The position numbers and the translations under genes were made by a program. The notes beneath the pieces are model-generated. The model was not told where the DNA came from and did no database searches. It saw only the letters and a list, made by a program, of their open reading frames with translations. 64,000 bases of DNA from Hymenobacter negativus (GTDB lineage Bacteria; Bacteroidota; Bacteroidia; Cytophagales; Hymenobacteraceae), in assembly GCF_017571495.1 (NCBI RefSeq), contig NZ_JAGETZ010000007.1, forward strand, positions 124,001 through 188,000. The letters are read 5' to 3'. Below are positions 54,891-62,629 of the stretch, piece by piece (positions within the stretch are counted from its first letter, which is position 1; each line of letters begins with the position of its first letter).

Positions 54891-56435
54891 TTACTTCATC
54901 ATCCGAAACTTCCGCTTCATCACGTCCTGCACGGGTACGTTCGAAATCTTGCTTTCCAGCCAGGAAATGATGTCCAGGTACAGAAAAGGCCGGCTCTCGA
55001 ATGGGTTGGCCGCAATCACCATTAGCTTGTCTTTGAGTGCAATGAAGGCTTCGCGCATCTGGTGCGGCGCGATGCTGCCCACGTTGCGCAGGAACCGAAA
55101 AATCTCGACCTGCATGGGCTGCTGGTCGTCCATGGTGCCCAGGAAGCGGTACACCGAGCGCACTTGGTATTCCAGGCTGGCATCGTCGCCGGCCTCGTAG
55201 TGCGCAATCAGGTTGAGGATGCGGGCGAAGCATTGCAGGTCTTCGCGCAAACTCAGGTCCTTGTGCTGAATAATCAGGTTCAGGTACTCGATGGCCTTTG
55301 TGAATTCACCGCTGCCGAAATACAGGCTGGCGATTTTGTAGTAAAACACCAGCGTGCGGTGCATGTCAAGTTGGGCCTTGAAATGCTCCAGCTGCTCCAG
55401 CAAATTCGGGATGATTTCCAGCCCTTCCGTGAAGCGCCCTTCCAGGAAGTACGCGTTGATTTTATTGGTGTAGATGTACTGAAACAGCAGGATTTCGGTG
55501 TTGGGGCTACTGCGCCGGTCGGGGCTGGCAGCGAAGGCTTCCAGCGTATTCAGTACCTGCATAAACTTGCTGTAGTACAGCATATTGTACAGCGTGGCCA
55601 ACAGGTTGTGCAGCCCTTTAATGTAGAGCATGGCCTGCAAGTCCTTCATGTGCGGGGCCCGTTCAAACAAATCAACCCACTTCTGTGCGTAGCGGTAGCT
55701 TGCCCGAAAATCCTGGTCGAGCGTGTGGTACCATACATGCGCCTGGTAGAAATACAGCTTCTCAAAAAAGCCGGCATTTCTCTCTTGTATTGCTGGCAAA
55801 TTCTCTTTGAAAAACGCCGTGATGCGCTCATGGTCAGCCTGGTTGCGGGCGTGGCCGGCCTTCAGGTACAGGCCGTAGAGGCGCAGCGAGGCGTTGCTCA
55901 GCTCGTGCATGTTGGCCAGGTGCTCCACCGTTTCCACAGCCTCGCTGGTCAGGGTTTCGGCGCGGTCCTTCAGGCTGCGGGTGATGTACTGGCTTTCAAT
56001 CAGCTTCTCAAAATCCAGCGCCAGTAGCACAATATGCGGCATTTCCACCTGCCGGGCCTGCTGCTTCACGCGTTCCAGCATGCGCAGGGCCTGCTGGTAG
56101 AATCCCTTGTTATAGAGCACGCGAGCGTAGTCGAGTTGCTCGTGGAGCTGAATGTCAGGGTTCTGACCGGCGTGGTACACGCGGAGGCTGGACAGCACCT
56201 GCTTATAGAGGTTGGCCTTTAGATTGGCTAGCTGCACGCGCTTGATGGCCGGTACCAGAGCCAGAATCTGGGCTTCGTCGTAGCTGTCCAACACGTCGAG
56301 GGCATCGAAGAGGCGCAGAAACTTGAGGTCCTCGGCTGCGCCCGGCCGGCTCGTAAACAGCCGGAAATGGCGCTTTTCTGACCGGTTGAGGGACTTTATT
56401 AACTGAAAAACCGGGTCCTGACTCTTATTTGGCAT
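54891..56435 (-). CDS. TPR-like helical-repeat protein (second of this type)
   Basis: 514 residues from ATG 56435; cytoplasmic, with no signal peptide or membrane segment. The N-terminus (QLIKSLNRSEKRHFRLFTSR) and the LKANLYKQVLSSLRVYHAGQ segment are typical of a conserved Bacteroidota helical family. The rest is TPR-like helix pairs (KGFYQQALRMLERVKQQARQ, GEFTKAIEYLNLIIQHKDLS). Its layout mirrors the protein at 24958-26484, though identity by eye is low. No repeat-peptide gene or transporter is next to it. Divergent from leuA. Function unknown. Confidence 0.78.
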   Translation of the reverse strand: MPNKSQDPVFQLIKSLNRSEKRHFRLFTSRPGAAEDLKFLRLFDALDVLDSYDEAQILALVPAIKRVQLANLKANLYKQVLSSLRVYHAGQNPDIQLHEQLDYARVLYNKGFYQQALRMLERVKQQARQVEMPHIVLLALDFEKLIESQYITRSLKDRAETLTSEAVETVEHLANMHELSNASLRLYGLYLKAGHARNQADHERITAFFKENLPAIQERNAGFFEKLYFYQAHVWYHTLDQDFRASYRYAQKWVDLFERAPHMKDLQAMLYIKGLHNLLATLYNMLYYSKFMQVLNTLEAFAASPDRRSSPNTEILLFQYIYTNKINAYFLEGRFTEGLEIIPNLLEQLEHFKAQLDMHRTLVFYYKIASLYFGSGEFTKAIEYLNLIIQHKDLSLREDLQCFARILNLIAHYEAGDDASLEYQVRSVYRFLGTMDDQQPMQVEIFRFLRNVGSIAPHQMREAFIALKDKLMVIAANPFESRPFLYLDIISWLESKISNVPVQDVMKRKFRMMK

Positions 56436-56601
56436 TGTACGAAATTATTCGATAAAATACTGACAGGTAATGTGTTGTTATTGTGAAGTTGCGGTTTGGA
56501 AATAGTAGGAATAACTAAAATTTAGTTTTTGCGCCGTCATGCGGGCCGGTACTTACGCTTCCAATCCAGCACTACTGCCGGCTATCCGGCCTCTTTCAAG
56601 C

Positions 56602-57768
56602 ATGGCGCAACAGCAAATTCAAATCTTCGATACCACGCTCCGCGACGGCGAACAGGTGCCGGGCTGCAAGCTAAACAGAGACGAGAAGCTTCTCATTGCC
56701 CAGCAGCTAGAGCTACTCGGCGTCGATGTGATTGAGGCCGGTTTCCCGGTGTCGAGCCCCGGCGATTTTGCCGCCGTGCAGGCCATTGCTGCCCAAACAC
56801 AAACTGCCACCGTCTGCGGCCTCTCGCGGGCTGTGGAAAACGACATCCGCGTGGCGGCCGAGGCCCTGCGCCCGGCCCGCTACCCGCGCATCCACACCGG
56901 CATTGGTACTTCCGATATCCACGTGCTGCACAAGCTCTGCACCACGCGGGAAGACGTGATGGCCCGCGCCATTGCGGCCGTGAAGCTGGCCAAAAGCTTC
57001 GTGGAGGACGTGGAGTTTTACGCCGAAGACGCCGGCCGCACCGACAACGAATTCCTGGCCCGCGTGTGCGAGGCGGCCATCAAAGCCGGTGCCACCGTCC
57101 TCAACATCCCCGATACCACCGGCTACTGCCTGCCCCAGGAATACGGCGCCAAAATCAAGTACCTCTACGAGAACGTGACGGGCATCCAGAACGTGCGCCT
57201 CTCCACCCATTGCCACAACGACCTCGGCCTGGCCACCGCCAACTCCATCGCCGGCGTGATGAACGGCGCGTTGCAAATCGAATGCACGATAAACGGCGTG
57301 GGCGAGCGCGCCGGCAACACCGCCCTGGAAGAAGTGGTAATGATTCTGCGCCAGCATCCTTATCTCAACCTGCACACCAACATCAATACCCGCCTGCTGG
57401 CCGAAACCTCGGCCATGGTGTCGCACCTGATGACCATGCCCGTGCAGCCCAATAAAGCCATTGTGGGTGCTAACGCCTTCTCGCACAGCAGCGGCATCCA
57501 CCAGGACGGCATCATTAAGCACCGCGAAACCTACGAAATCATCGACCCCAAAGAAGTGGGCGTAGCCGATTCGTCCATTGTGCTCACGGCCCGCTCCGGC
57601 CGCGCCGCCTTGGCCTACCGCCTCCAGAAACTGGGCTACGATTTCGAAAAAACTGCTCTGAATAAAGCCTACGCCCGCTTCATGGAGCTAGCCGACCGCC
57701 AGCGCGAGGTAGTAGACCACGACCTGCACGCTTTAGTAGAACAGGAAAAACTCGTCACCGCTAACTAA
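56602..57768 (+). CDS. leuA: 2-isopropylmalate synthase (short form)
   Basis: 388 residues from ATG 56602. First committed step of leucine synthesis: acetyl-CoA plus 2-oxoisovalerate. Motifs: [16 protein letters not shown], the metal-binding [15 protein letters not shown], and [16 protein letters not shown]. The chain ends soon after the catalytic and linker region, so the C-terminal LeuA regulatory domain that binds leucine in the longer form is absent. That implies no allosteric leucine inhibition of the usual kind. A start 21 codons upstream is less likely. First gene of the leu operon. Confidence 0.92.
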   Translation: MAQQQIQIFDTTLRDGEQVPGCKLNRDEKLLIAQQLELLGVDVIEAGFPVSSPGDFAAVQAIAAQTQTATVCGLSRAVENDIRVAAEALRPARYPRIHTGIGTSDIHVLHKLCTTREDVMARAIAAVKLAKSFVEDVEFYAEDAGRTDNEFLARVCEAAIKAGATVLNIPDTTGYCLPQEYGAKIKYLYENVTGIQNVRLSTHCHNDLGLATANSIAGVMNGALQIECTINGVGERAGNTALEEVVMILRQHPYLNLHTNINTRLLAETSAMVSHLMTMPVQPNKAIVGANAFSHSSGIHQDGIIKHRETYEIIDPKEVGVADSSIVLTARSGRAALAYRLQKLGYDFEKTALNKAYARFMELADRQREVVDHDLHALVEQEKLVTAN

Positions 57769-57798
57769 TCCTTTACCCATTAACTAATTATAACTGAT

Positions 57799-57942
57799 AT
57801 GAATATCCCGCAAGAACAAAAAACCGCCGAAACCAGCCGCCAGCCCGCACCAAGCGAAACCTCTAAGCCAACGCGCTACGCCGATTGGATTAGCTATGGC
57901 GTGGCCGTGACACAGCAAACCGTTTCGCAAGCCAGCCGCTGA
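57799..57942 (+). CDS. Small ORF in the leucine operon
   Basis: 47 residues between leuA and leuC. The first half is Gln/Glu/Thr/Ser/Pro-rich (NIPQEQKTAETSRQPAPSET); the second has TRYADWISYGVAVTQQTVSQ, which looks like an ordered amphipathic segment. No family recognised. It begins 30 bases after leuA's stop, in the right strand and with a clean ATG, so it may be a real small protein. Confidence 0.45.
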   Translation: MNIPQEQKTAETSRQPAPSETSKPTRYADWISYGVAVTQQTVSQASR

Positions 57943-57950
57943 ACGATGTA

Positions 57951-58051
57951 GAGACGCGACACTTTGCGTCTCGTCATTGAACGACCCAAACCACGCCTAA
58001 CCGAACCAACCAGACAACATCAGCAACGCCGAGACGCGAAGTATCGCTTCT
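57951..58051. repeat. Two GAGACGCGA-type short repeats
   Basis: GAGACGCGACACTTTGCGTC at 57951-57970 forms a hairpin (GAGACGC with GCGTCTC), and a second copy, GAGACGCGAAGTATCGCTTC, lies at 58031-58050. Both are in the gap before leuC. Confidence 0.6.
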
Positions 58052-58065
58052 TTACAACCCGCAAA

Positions 58066-59460
58066 ATGGCTAAGTCCTTATTCGATAAAATCTGGGATGC
58101 GCACGTGGTTCAACCCGCGCCGGGCGGCCTGGATATCATGTATATCGACCGGCACCTCATTCATGAGGTGACCAGCCCGCAGGCATTCGACGAACTCGAA
58201 GCCCGCGACCTGCCGCTGTATCGCCCCAATCGCATTCTGGCCACGGCCGACCACAACGTGCCCACCCGCAACCAGCACCTGCCGATTGAGGAGCCGCTAA
58301 GCCGCTCGCAGGTGGACAAGCTGACCGCCAACTGCGAGAAGTACGGCGTGGAGCTGTACGGTCTGGGCCACGCCCGCCAGGGCATCGTGCACGTCATCGG
58401 GCCGGAGCTGGGCCTCACACTGCCTGGCACCACCATCGTGTGCGGCGATAGCCACACCTCGACGCACGGCGCGTTTGGCGCGGTGGCCTTTGGCATCGGC
58501 ACCAGCCAGGTGGCGCAGGTGATGGCCACCCAATGCCTGCTCCTTAGCCGCCCCAAGCGCATGCGCATTTCGGTGGATGGTGAGTTGCGGCCCGGCGTTA
58601 CGGCCAAGGACTTGATTCTCTACGTGATTTCGCAGCTTGGCACGGGCGGAGCCACCGGCTACTTCGTGGAGTACGCGGGCAGCGCGGTGCGCAGCCTGAG
58701 CATGGAAGGCCGCATGACGGTGTGCAACATGAGCATCGAAATGGGCGCGCGCGGTGGCCTCATTGCCCCCGACGAAACGACTTTTGCTTATGTGAAAGGC
58801 CGTCCGTACGCCCCCAAAGAAGCCGCCTGGGACCAAGCCGTGGCCTATTGGCAAACACTATATTCGGACGACGACACGGTTTTTGACGCCGAGCACCGCT
58901 TCGCTGCCGAAGCCATCACGCCGATGATTACCTACGGCACCAACCCCGGCATGGGCATCGCACTGAACGGCCACATTCCCAGCGAGGTGCCGGCCAGCGA
59001 AGCCGAAAGTTTCGATAAGTCGCTTCAGTATATGGGCTTTCAGCGGGGCGAGTCGCTGCTGGGCAAGGAAATCAACTACGTTTTCATTGGCAGTTGCACC
59101 AATTCCCGCATCGAGGACCTGCGGGCCGTGGCGGCCTATGTGCAAGGCAAGCAGAAGGCCGGCCACGTCGAGGCCATCATCGTGCCCGGCTCGAAGCAAG
59201 TGGAGCAGCAAGCCATTGCCGAGGGGCTGGACCGGATTCTGGCCGAGGCCGGCTTCGAACTGCGCGAACCCGGTTGCAGCGCCTGCCTCGCCATGAACGA
59301 AGACAAAATCCCCGCCGGCGCTTACTGCGTGGCTACGTCGAACCGCAACTTCGAGGGGCGCCAAGGACCGGGCTCCCGCACGCTGCTAGCCAGCCCGCTG
59401 GTGGCAGCCATCACGGCCGTGCAGGGCCGAATTGTAGATATCACGCAGTATTTGAACTGA
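58066..59460 (+). CDS. leuC: 3-isopropylmalate dehydratase, large subunit
   Basis: 464 residues from ATG 58066. With LeuD it isomerises 2- to 3-isopropylmalate. Aconitase-family motifs: [40 protein letters not shown], and the 4Fe-4S ligands in [15 protein letters not shown] and [12 protein letters not shown] longer reading frame upstream covers repeat sequence and is not used. 72 bases separate its stop from the next hairpin and leuD. Confidence 0.97.
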   Translation: MAKSLFDKIWDAHVVQPAPGGLDIMYIDRHLIHEVTSPQAFDELEARDLPLYRPNRILATADHNVPTRNQHLPIEEPLSRSQVDKLTANCEKYGVELYGLGHARQGIVHVIGPELGLTLPGTTIVCGDSHTSTHGAFGAVAFGIGTSQVAQVMATQCLLLSRPKRMRISVDGELRPGVTAKDLILYVISQLGTGGATGYFVEYAGSAVRSLSMEGRMTVCNMSIEMGARGGLIAPDETTFAYVKGRPYAPKEAAWDQAVAYWQTLYSDDDTVFDAEHRFAAEAITPMITYGTNPGMGIALNGHIPSEVPASEAESFDKSLQYMGFQRGESLLGKEINYVFIGSCTNSRIEDLRAVAAYVQGKQKAGHVEAIIVPGSKQVEQQAIAEGLDRILAEAGFELREPGCSACLAMNEDKIPAGAYCVATSNRNFEGRQGPGSRTLLASPLVAAITAVQGRIVDITQYLN

Positions 59461-59461
59461 T

Positions 59462-59532
59462 TGTAGCCTGGACTCTGCGAGTCCGGGCATTACACGAACG
59501 ACTAGGCCCGGACTCGCAGAGTCCAGGCTACA
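59462..59532. repeat. Perfect 27-bp stem hairpin between leuC and leuD
   Basis: TGTAGCCTGGACTCTGCGAG (to 59488) is perfectly inverted at 59506-59532; the loop is 17 bases. It begins one base after the leuC stop and ends eight bases before the leuD ATG. The core GGACTCTGCGAGTCC is shared with the repeat at 54135-54229. Confidence 0.9.
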
Positions 59533-59540
59533 TAACTTAA

Positions 59541-60137
59541 ATGGAAAAATTCCAAACCCTGTACTCCAGCGCCGTTCCGCTGCCGCTCGAAAACATCGAC
59601 ACGGACCAGATTATTCCGGCCCGTTTCCTGAAGGCGACGACGCGGGAAGGGTTCGGCGAGAACCTGTTTTGCGACTGGCGCCGCAACCCGGACGGCACGC
59701 CAAAGCCGGAGTTCGTGCTGAACAACCCGACTTACAGCGGGCAGATTCTGCTGGCAGGTAAGAATTTTGGCTGCGGCTCCAGCCGGGAACACGCCGCCTG
59801 GGCGCTCTACGATGCCGGTTTTCGGGTGGTGATTTCGAGCTACTTCGCCGATATTTTCCGGGGCAATGCCCTGAACACCGGCCTGCTACCCTTGCAGGTA
59901 ACCGATGCTGAGTTGAGCCAGCTCTTTGCCTGGGTGGAAGCCGATGCCAACACGCAGTTTGTGGTGAACCTGCCGGAGCAAACGCTCCACGTGCCGGCCC
60001 ACGACGCGACCATTCGCTTCGATATCGACGCCTACAAGAAGGAATGCCTCATCAACGGCTACGACGACATTGACTTTCTGGTGAGCCAGAAGCCCGCCAT
60101 CGAAGCCTACGAACAAAACCGAACCTGGAGCTGGTAA
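59541..60137 (+). CDS. leuD: 3-isopropylmalate dehydratase, small subunit
   Basis: 198 residues. Swivel domain of the LeuCD enzyme. Motifs: PLENIDTDQIIPARFLKATT, and GKNFGCGSSREHAAWALYDA with the substrate-binding Ser-Arg. Length fits bacterial LeuD. It is 12 bases before leuB. Confidence 0.97.
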   Translation: MEKFQTLYSSAVPLPLENIDTDQIIPARFLKATTREGFGENLFCDWRRNPDGTPKPEFVLNNPTYSGQILLAGKNFGCGSSREHAAWALYDAGFRVVISSYFADIFRGNALNTGLLPLQVTDAELSQLFAWVEADANTQFVVNLPEQTLHVPAHDATIRFDIDAYKKECLINGYDDIDFLVSQKPAIEAYEQNRTWSW

Positions 60138-60149
60138 ATAATTAAGACG

Positions 60150-61268
60150 ATGGTAAGCAAGAAAATAGCCGTATTGCCCGGCGATGGCATCGGTCCGGAA
60201 GTGTGTCGGCAGGCCGTGAAAGTGCTGGAAGCGGTGGCTACCCGCTTCGGTCACCGCTTCGAGATGCAGAGCTACCCGATGGGCGCCTGCGCCATTGACG
60301 CCACCGGCAACCCCCTGCCCGACGAAACCCTGGACGCCTGCCGCGCCGCCGATGCGGTGCTGCTCGGCGCCATTGGCGACCCCAAGTACGACAACGACCC
60401 CAGTGCTAAGGTGCGCCCCGAACAGGGCCTGCTGCGCCTGCGCAAAGAGCTGGGGTTGTTCGCGAACATCCGTCCCATTACGGCATATGACATCTTGCTG
60501 CCGCATTCGCCCCTGAAACAGGACCGCATTCAAGGCACCGACATGGTGATTTTCCGGGAGCTGACGGGCGGCATCTACTTCGGAGCCAAAGGCCGCACCG
60601 ACGATGGCGAAGGCGCTTACGACCATTGCGTATATAGCCGCCATGAAATCCGCCGCATTGCGCACATGGCGTTTCAGTCGGCTGCCGGCCGGCGCCAAAG
60701 ACTCACGCTCGTAGACAAAGCCAACGTGCTGGAAACCTCCCGCCTGTGGCGCGAAGAGGTGCGCGAAATGGCCCACCAATACCCCGAGGTAACCGTCGAT
60801 TACTTGCTCGTGGACAACGCTGCGATGCAGATGATTCTCAACCCCAAGCAGTTCGACGTAATTCTGACCGAGAACATGTTCGGTGATATTATTTCGGATG
60901 AGGCGTCGGTCATTGCCGGTTCCATGGGCCTGCTGCCCTCTGCTTCAGTGGGCGCGGAGGTGGCGCTGTTTGAGCCCATTCACGGCTCGTATCCGCAGGC
61001 CAAAGGCAAGGGCATTGCCAATCCCATTGCCACCATTCTCTCGGCTGCCATGCTGCTGGAGCACCTGGAGCTGAATGAGGAAGCAGCCCTTGTGCGCGAG
61101 GCCGTGGACGAGGCGCTGAACAACGGCGTTTTGACCAAGGAACTGAATACCACCGCTCCCTACACCACCGAAGAAGTAGGCAACTACATCGCCTTCTGGA
61201 TTGCAGATTCCAGCGAAAAGCAGTGGAATAAGAACAACGTGGAAATCGGACTCAGCACGATTATTTGA
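60150..61268 (+). CDS. leuB: 3-isopropylmalate dehydrogenase
   Basis: 372 residues. Oxidises 3-isopropylmalate with NAD in leucine synthesis. Motifs: VLPGDGIGPEVCRQ at the start, the ELTGGIYFG loop, the catalytic Lys in LTLVDKANVLETS, and the metal-binding LTENMFGDIISDEASVIAGS; the NAD site includes EPIHGSYPQAKGKGIANPIA. Length fits the family. Twelve bases follow leuD, so they are cotranscribed; an attenuator follows. Confidence 0.97.
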   Translation: MVSKKIAVLPGDGIGPEVCRQAVKVLEAVATRFGHRFEMQSYPMGACAIDATGNPLPDETLDACRAADAVLLGAIGDPKYDNDPSAKVRPEQGLLRLRKELGLFANIRPITAYDILLPHSPLKQDRIQGTDMVIFRELTGGIYFGAKGRTDDGEGAYDHCVYSRHEIRRIAHMAFQSAAGRRQRLTLVDKANVLETSRLWREEVREMAHQYPEVTVDYLLVDNAAMQMILNPKQFDVILTENMFGDIISDEASVIAGSMGLLPSASVGAEVALFEPIHGSYPQAKGKGIANPIATILSAAMLLEHLELNEEAALVREAVDEALNNGVLTKELNTTAPYTTEEVGNYIAFWIADSSEKQWNKNNVEIGLSTII

Positions 61269-61275
61269 TAAGTTC

Positions 61276-61415
61276 ATGGCGCGGGGCTGTGCCCCGTGCC
61301 GACTATTTAGCCGGCTTTCAGCCGGCACCGACAGTACGATTTCTCAATAGCTTACCCTGGCGGGTGCGGACCGGAGGCCCGCGAATAAGTCACGCGGGGC
61401 ACAGCCCCGAGCCAT
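61276..61415. repeat. Inverted repeat with GCGGGGCTGTGCCCCG arms
   Basis: ATGGCGCGGGGCTGTGCCCC at 61276-61295 is inverted at 61393-61415 with one mismatch. The inside holds another small hairpin, GCCGGCTTTCAGCCGGC (about 61310-61326). It starts seven bases after the leuB stop and ends 13 bases before the leader-peptide ATG. Confidence 0.85.
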
Positions 61416-61428
61416 CATATAAACCACC

Positions 61429-61488
61429 ATGAAAAACCTCTTTAGCCTAGTCATTAAGGTCATTACTCCTTGCCCGGCGGGCGTTTAG
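61429..61488 (+). CDS. Branched-chain leader peptide (attenuator)
   Basis: A 19-codon ORF, MKNLFSLVIKVITPCPAGV, with two Leu, three Val and two Ile among nineteen residues. It lies 105 bases before ilvE and directly ahead of a terminator/antiterminator pair, the usual layout of a ribosome-mediated attenuator. Stalling at Leu/Val/Ile codons would favour the antiterminator. Too short for standard gene calling. Confidence 0.7.
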   Translation: MKNLFSLVIKVITPCPAGV

Positions 61489-61493
61489 GAATA

Positions 61494-61547
61494 GCTTTTT
61501 GTGGTCAAGCAAAAGCCTTTCTAAGCCCCGCGCTGAGAAAGGCTTTT
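61494..61547 (+). promoter_or_regulatory. Attenuator: terminator with competing antiterminator
   Basis: The terminator stem AAAAGCCTTTCT at 61511-61522 pairs with AGAAAGGCTTTT at 61536-61547 and runs into T7. The left arm also overlaps CAAAAGC (61510-61516), which can pair with GCTTTTTG (61494-61501), allowing one bulge. The two pairings exclude each other. The leader peptide stop is six bases upstream of the first antiterminator arm. Confidence 0.72.
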
Positions 61548-61592
61548 TTTATCGATTTTTCTCTCCCTTCTCTCTTTCAAGTTTTAACACGC

Positions 61593-62480
61593 ATGTATTT
61601 CAATTCCGACACCCTGGCTTTTGTGGATGGTGAGTTCGTGAAAGCCGATGAGGCCCAGGTGGGTGCTTATGCCCAGTCGCTGCATTATGGCTACGCTGTT
61701 TTCGAGGGCATCCGGTCGTACGCGACGCCCAGCGGCACCCAAATTTTCAAAGCGCAGGAGCACTACGAGCGCCTGCATTACTCGTGCCGCAGCATCGGCT
61801 TGCCCTTCAACTACTCGGTGGAGGAACTGACGGATATCACCTACCAGCTGCTGGAAAAGAACAACTTGTCCGACGCCTACATCCGCCCCCTGGTGTACGC
61901 CGCCACCCCCAACATGACCCTGAAGCACGCGACCAGCAGCAACCTGCTCATTGCCGTGTGGGACTGGGGCAAGTACCTCGGCGACCAGAGCCTGCGCCTC
62001 ACCATCTCGCCTTACCAGCGCCCCAACCCCAACGCCGTACCCATCGAAGCCAAAGTGTCGGGTCACTACGTCAACTCCATCATTGCCAGCTCGGAAGCTA
62101 AAGGCCGAGGCTATGATGAAGCCCTGCTCTTGGATATGAACGGCTACGTGGCCGAAGGCCCGGGCGCCAACTTCTTCTTCGAGAAAAACGGCGAGCTGTT
62201 CACCGCTCCCAAAGGCAGCATCCTGCGCGGCATCACCCGCAACACCATAATTGACCTGGCCCGCGAGGCTGGCATCAGCGTGACGGAGAAGTTCTTCACC
62301 CCCGACGAGCTGCAAGGCGCTACCGGGGCCTTTTACACCGGCACGGCCGCCGAAGTCGTGGGCATCGCCGCTATTGACGAGCTGGAGTTCAGCACGCCAT
62401 TCGCCGAAACGCTAGGCGCCCAGCTGGCCGAGCGTTACCGGGCGCTGGTGACCGGCGTGGCGGTAGCGCAGCCGGCCTAG
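61593..62480 (+). CDS. ilvE: Branched-chain amino acid aminotransferase
   Basis: 295 residues from ATG 61593; a longer frame runs back across the attenuator and is rejected. PLP fold type IV: LHYGYAVFEGIRSYATPSGT, the PLP-binding Lys in EAKVSGHYVNSIIASSEAKG, the DEALLLDMNGYVAEGPGANF segment and FYTGTAAEVVGI. Transfers amino groups to the 2-oxo acids of Leu, Ile and Val. It is the first gene after the attenuator and is followed by ilvD across a repeat. Confidence 0.96.
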   Translation: MYFNSDTLAFVDGEFVKADEAQVGAYAQSLHYGYAVFEGIRSYATPSGTQIFKAQEHYERLHYSCRSIGLPFNYSVEELTDITYQLLEKNNLSDAYIRPLVYAATPNMTLKHATSSNLLIAVWDWGKYLGDQSLRLTISPYQRPNPNAVPIEAKVSGHYVNSIIASSEAKGRGYDEALLLDMNGYVAEGPGANFFFEKNGELFTAPKGSILRGITRNTIIDLAREAGISVTEKFFTPDELQGATGAFYTGTAAEVVGIAAIDELEFSTPFAETLGAQLAERYRALVTGVAVAQPA

Positions 62481-62483
62481 GGG

Positions 62484-62588
62484 CGGGACCTCACCCCCTG
62501 ACCCCCTCTCCCGCAGAGAGGGGGCACCGGCCCGGCGCTTGCGTCTGGCTCCCCTCTCCGCGGGAGAGGGGCCGGGGGTGAGGTCCCG
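62484..62588. repeat. Inverted repeat with GGGACCTCACCCCCTGACC arms
   Basis: The left arm 62484-62514 (CGGGACCTCACCCCCTGACC and on) and the right arm 62560-62588 are inverted copies with a few mismatches. The type resembles a common intergenic repeat in GC-rich bacteria. It starts four bases after the ilvE stop, and the ilvD ATG lies about 40 bases beyond its end. Confidence 0.85.
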
Positions 62589-62629
62589 GCGTCAGGCGGT
62601 ATGACATACGATTTTAAAACAACCCCACC

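Noticed and set aside
55062-56027. 321-codon plus-strand frame opposite the second TPR-like gene
   Set aside because: The minus frame has the family N-terminal motif and helix-repeat pattern; the plus frame has none.
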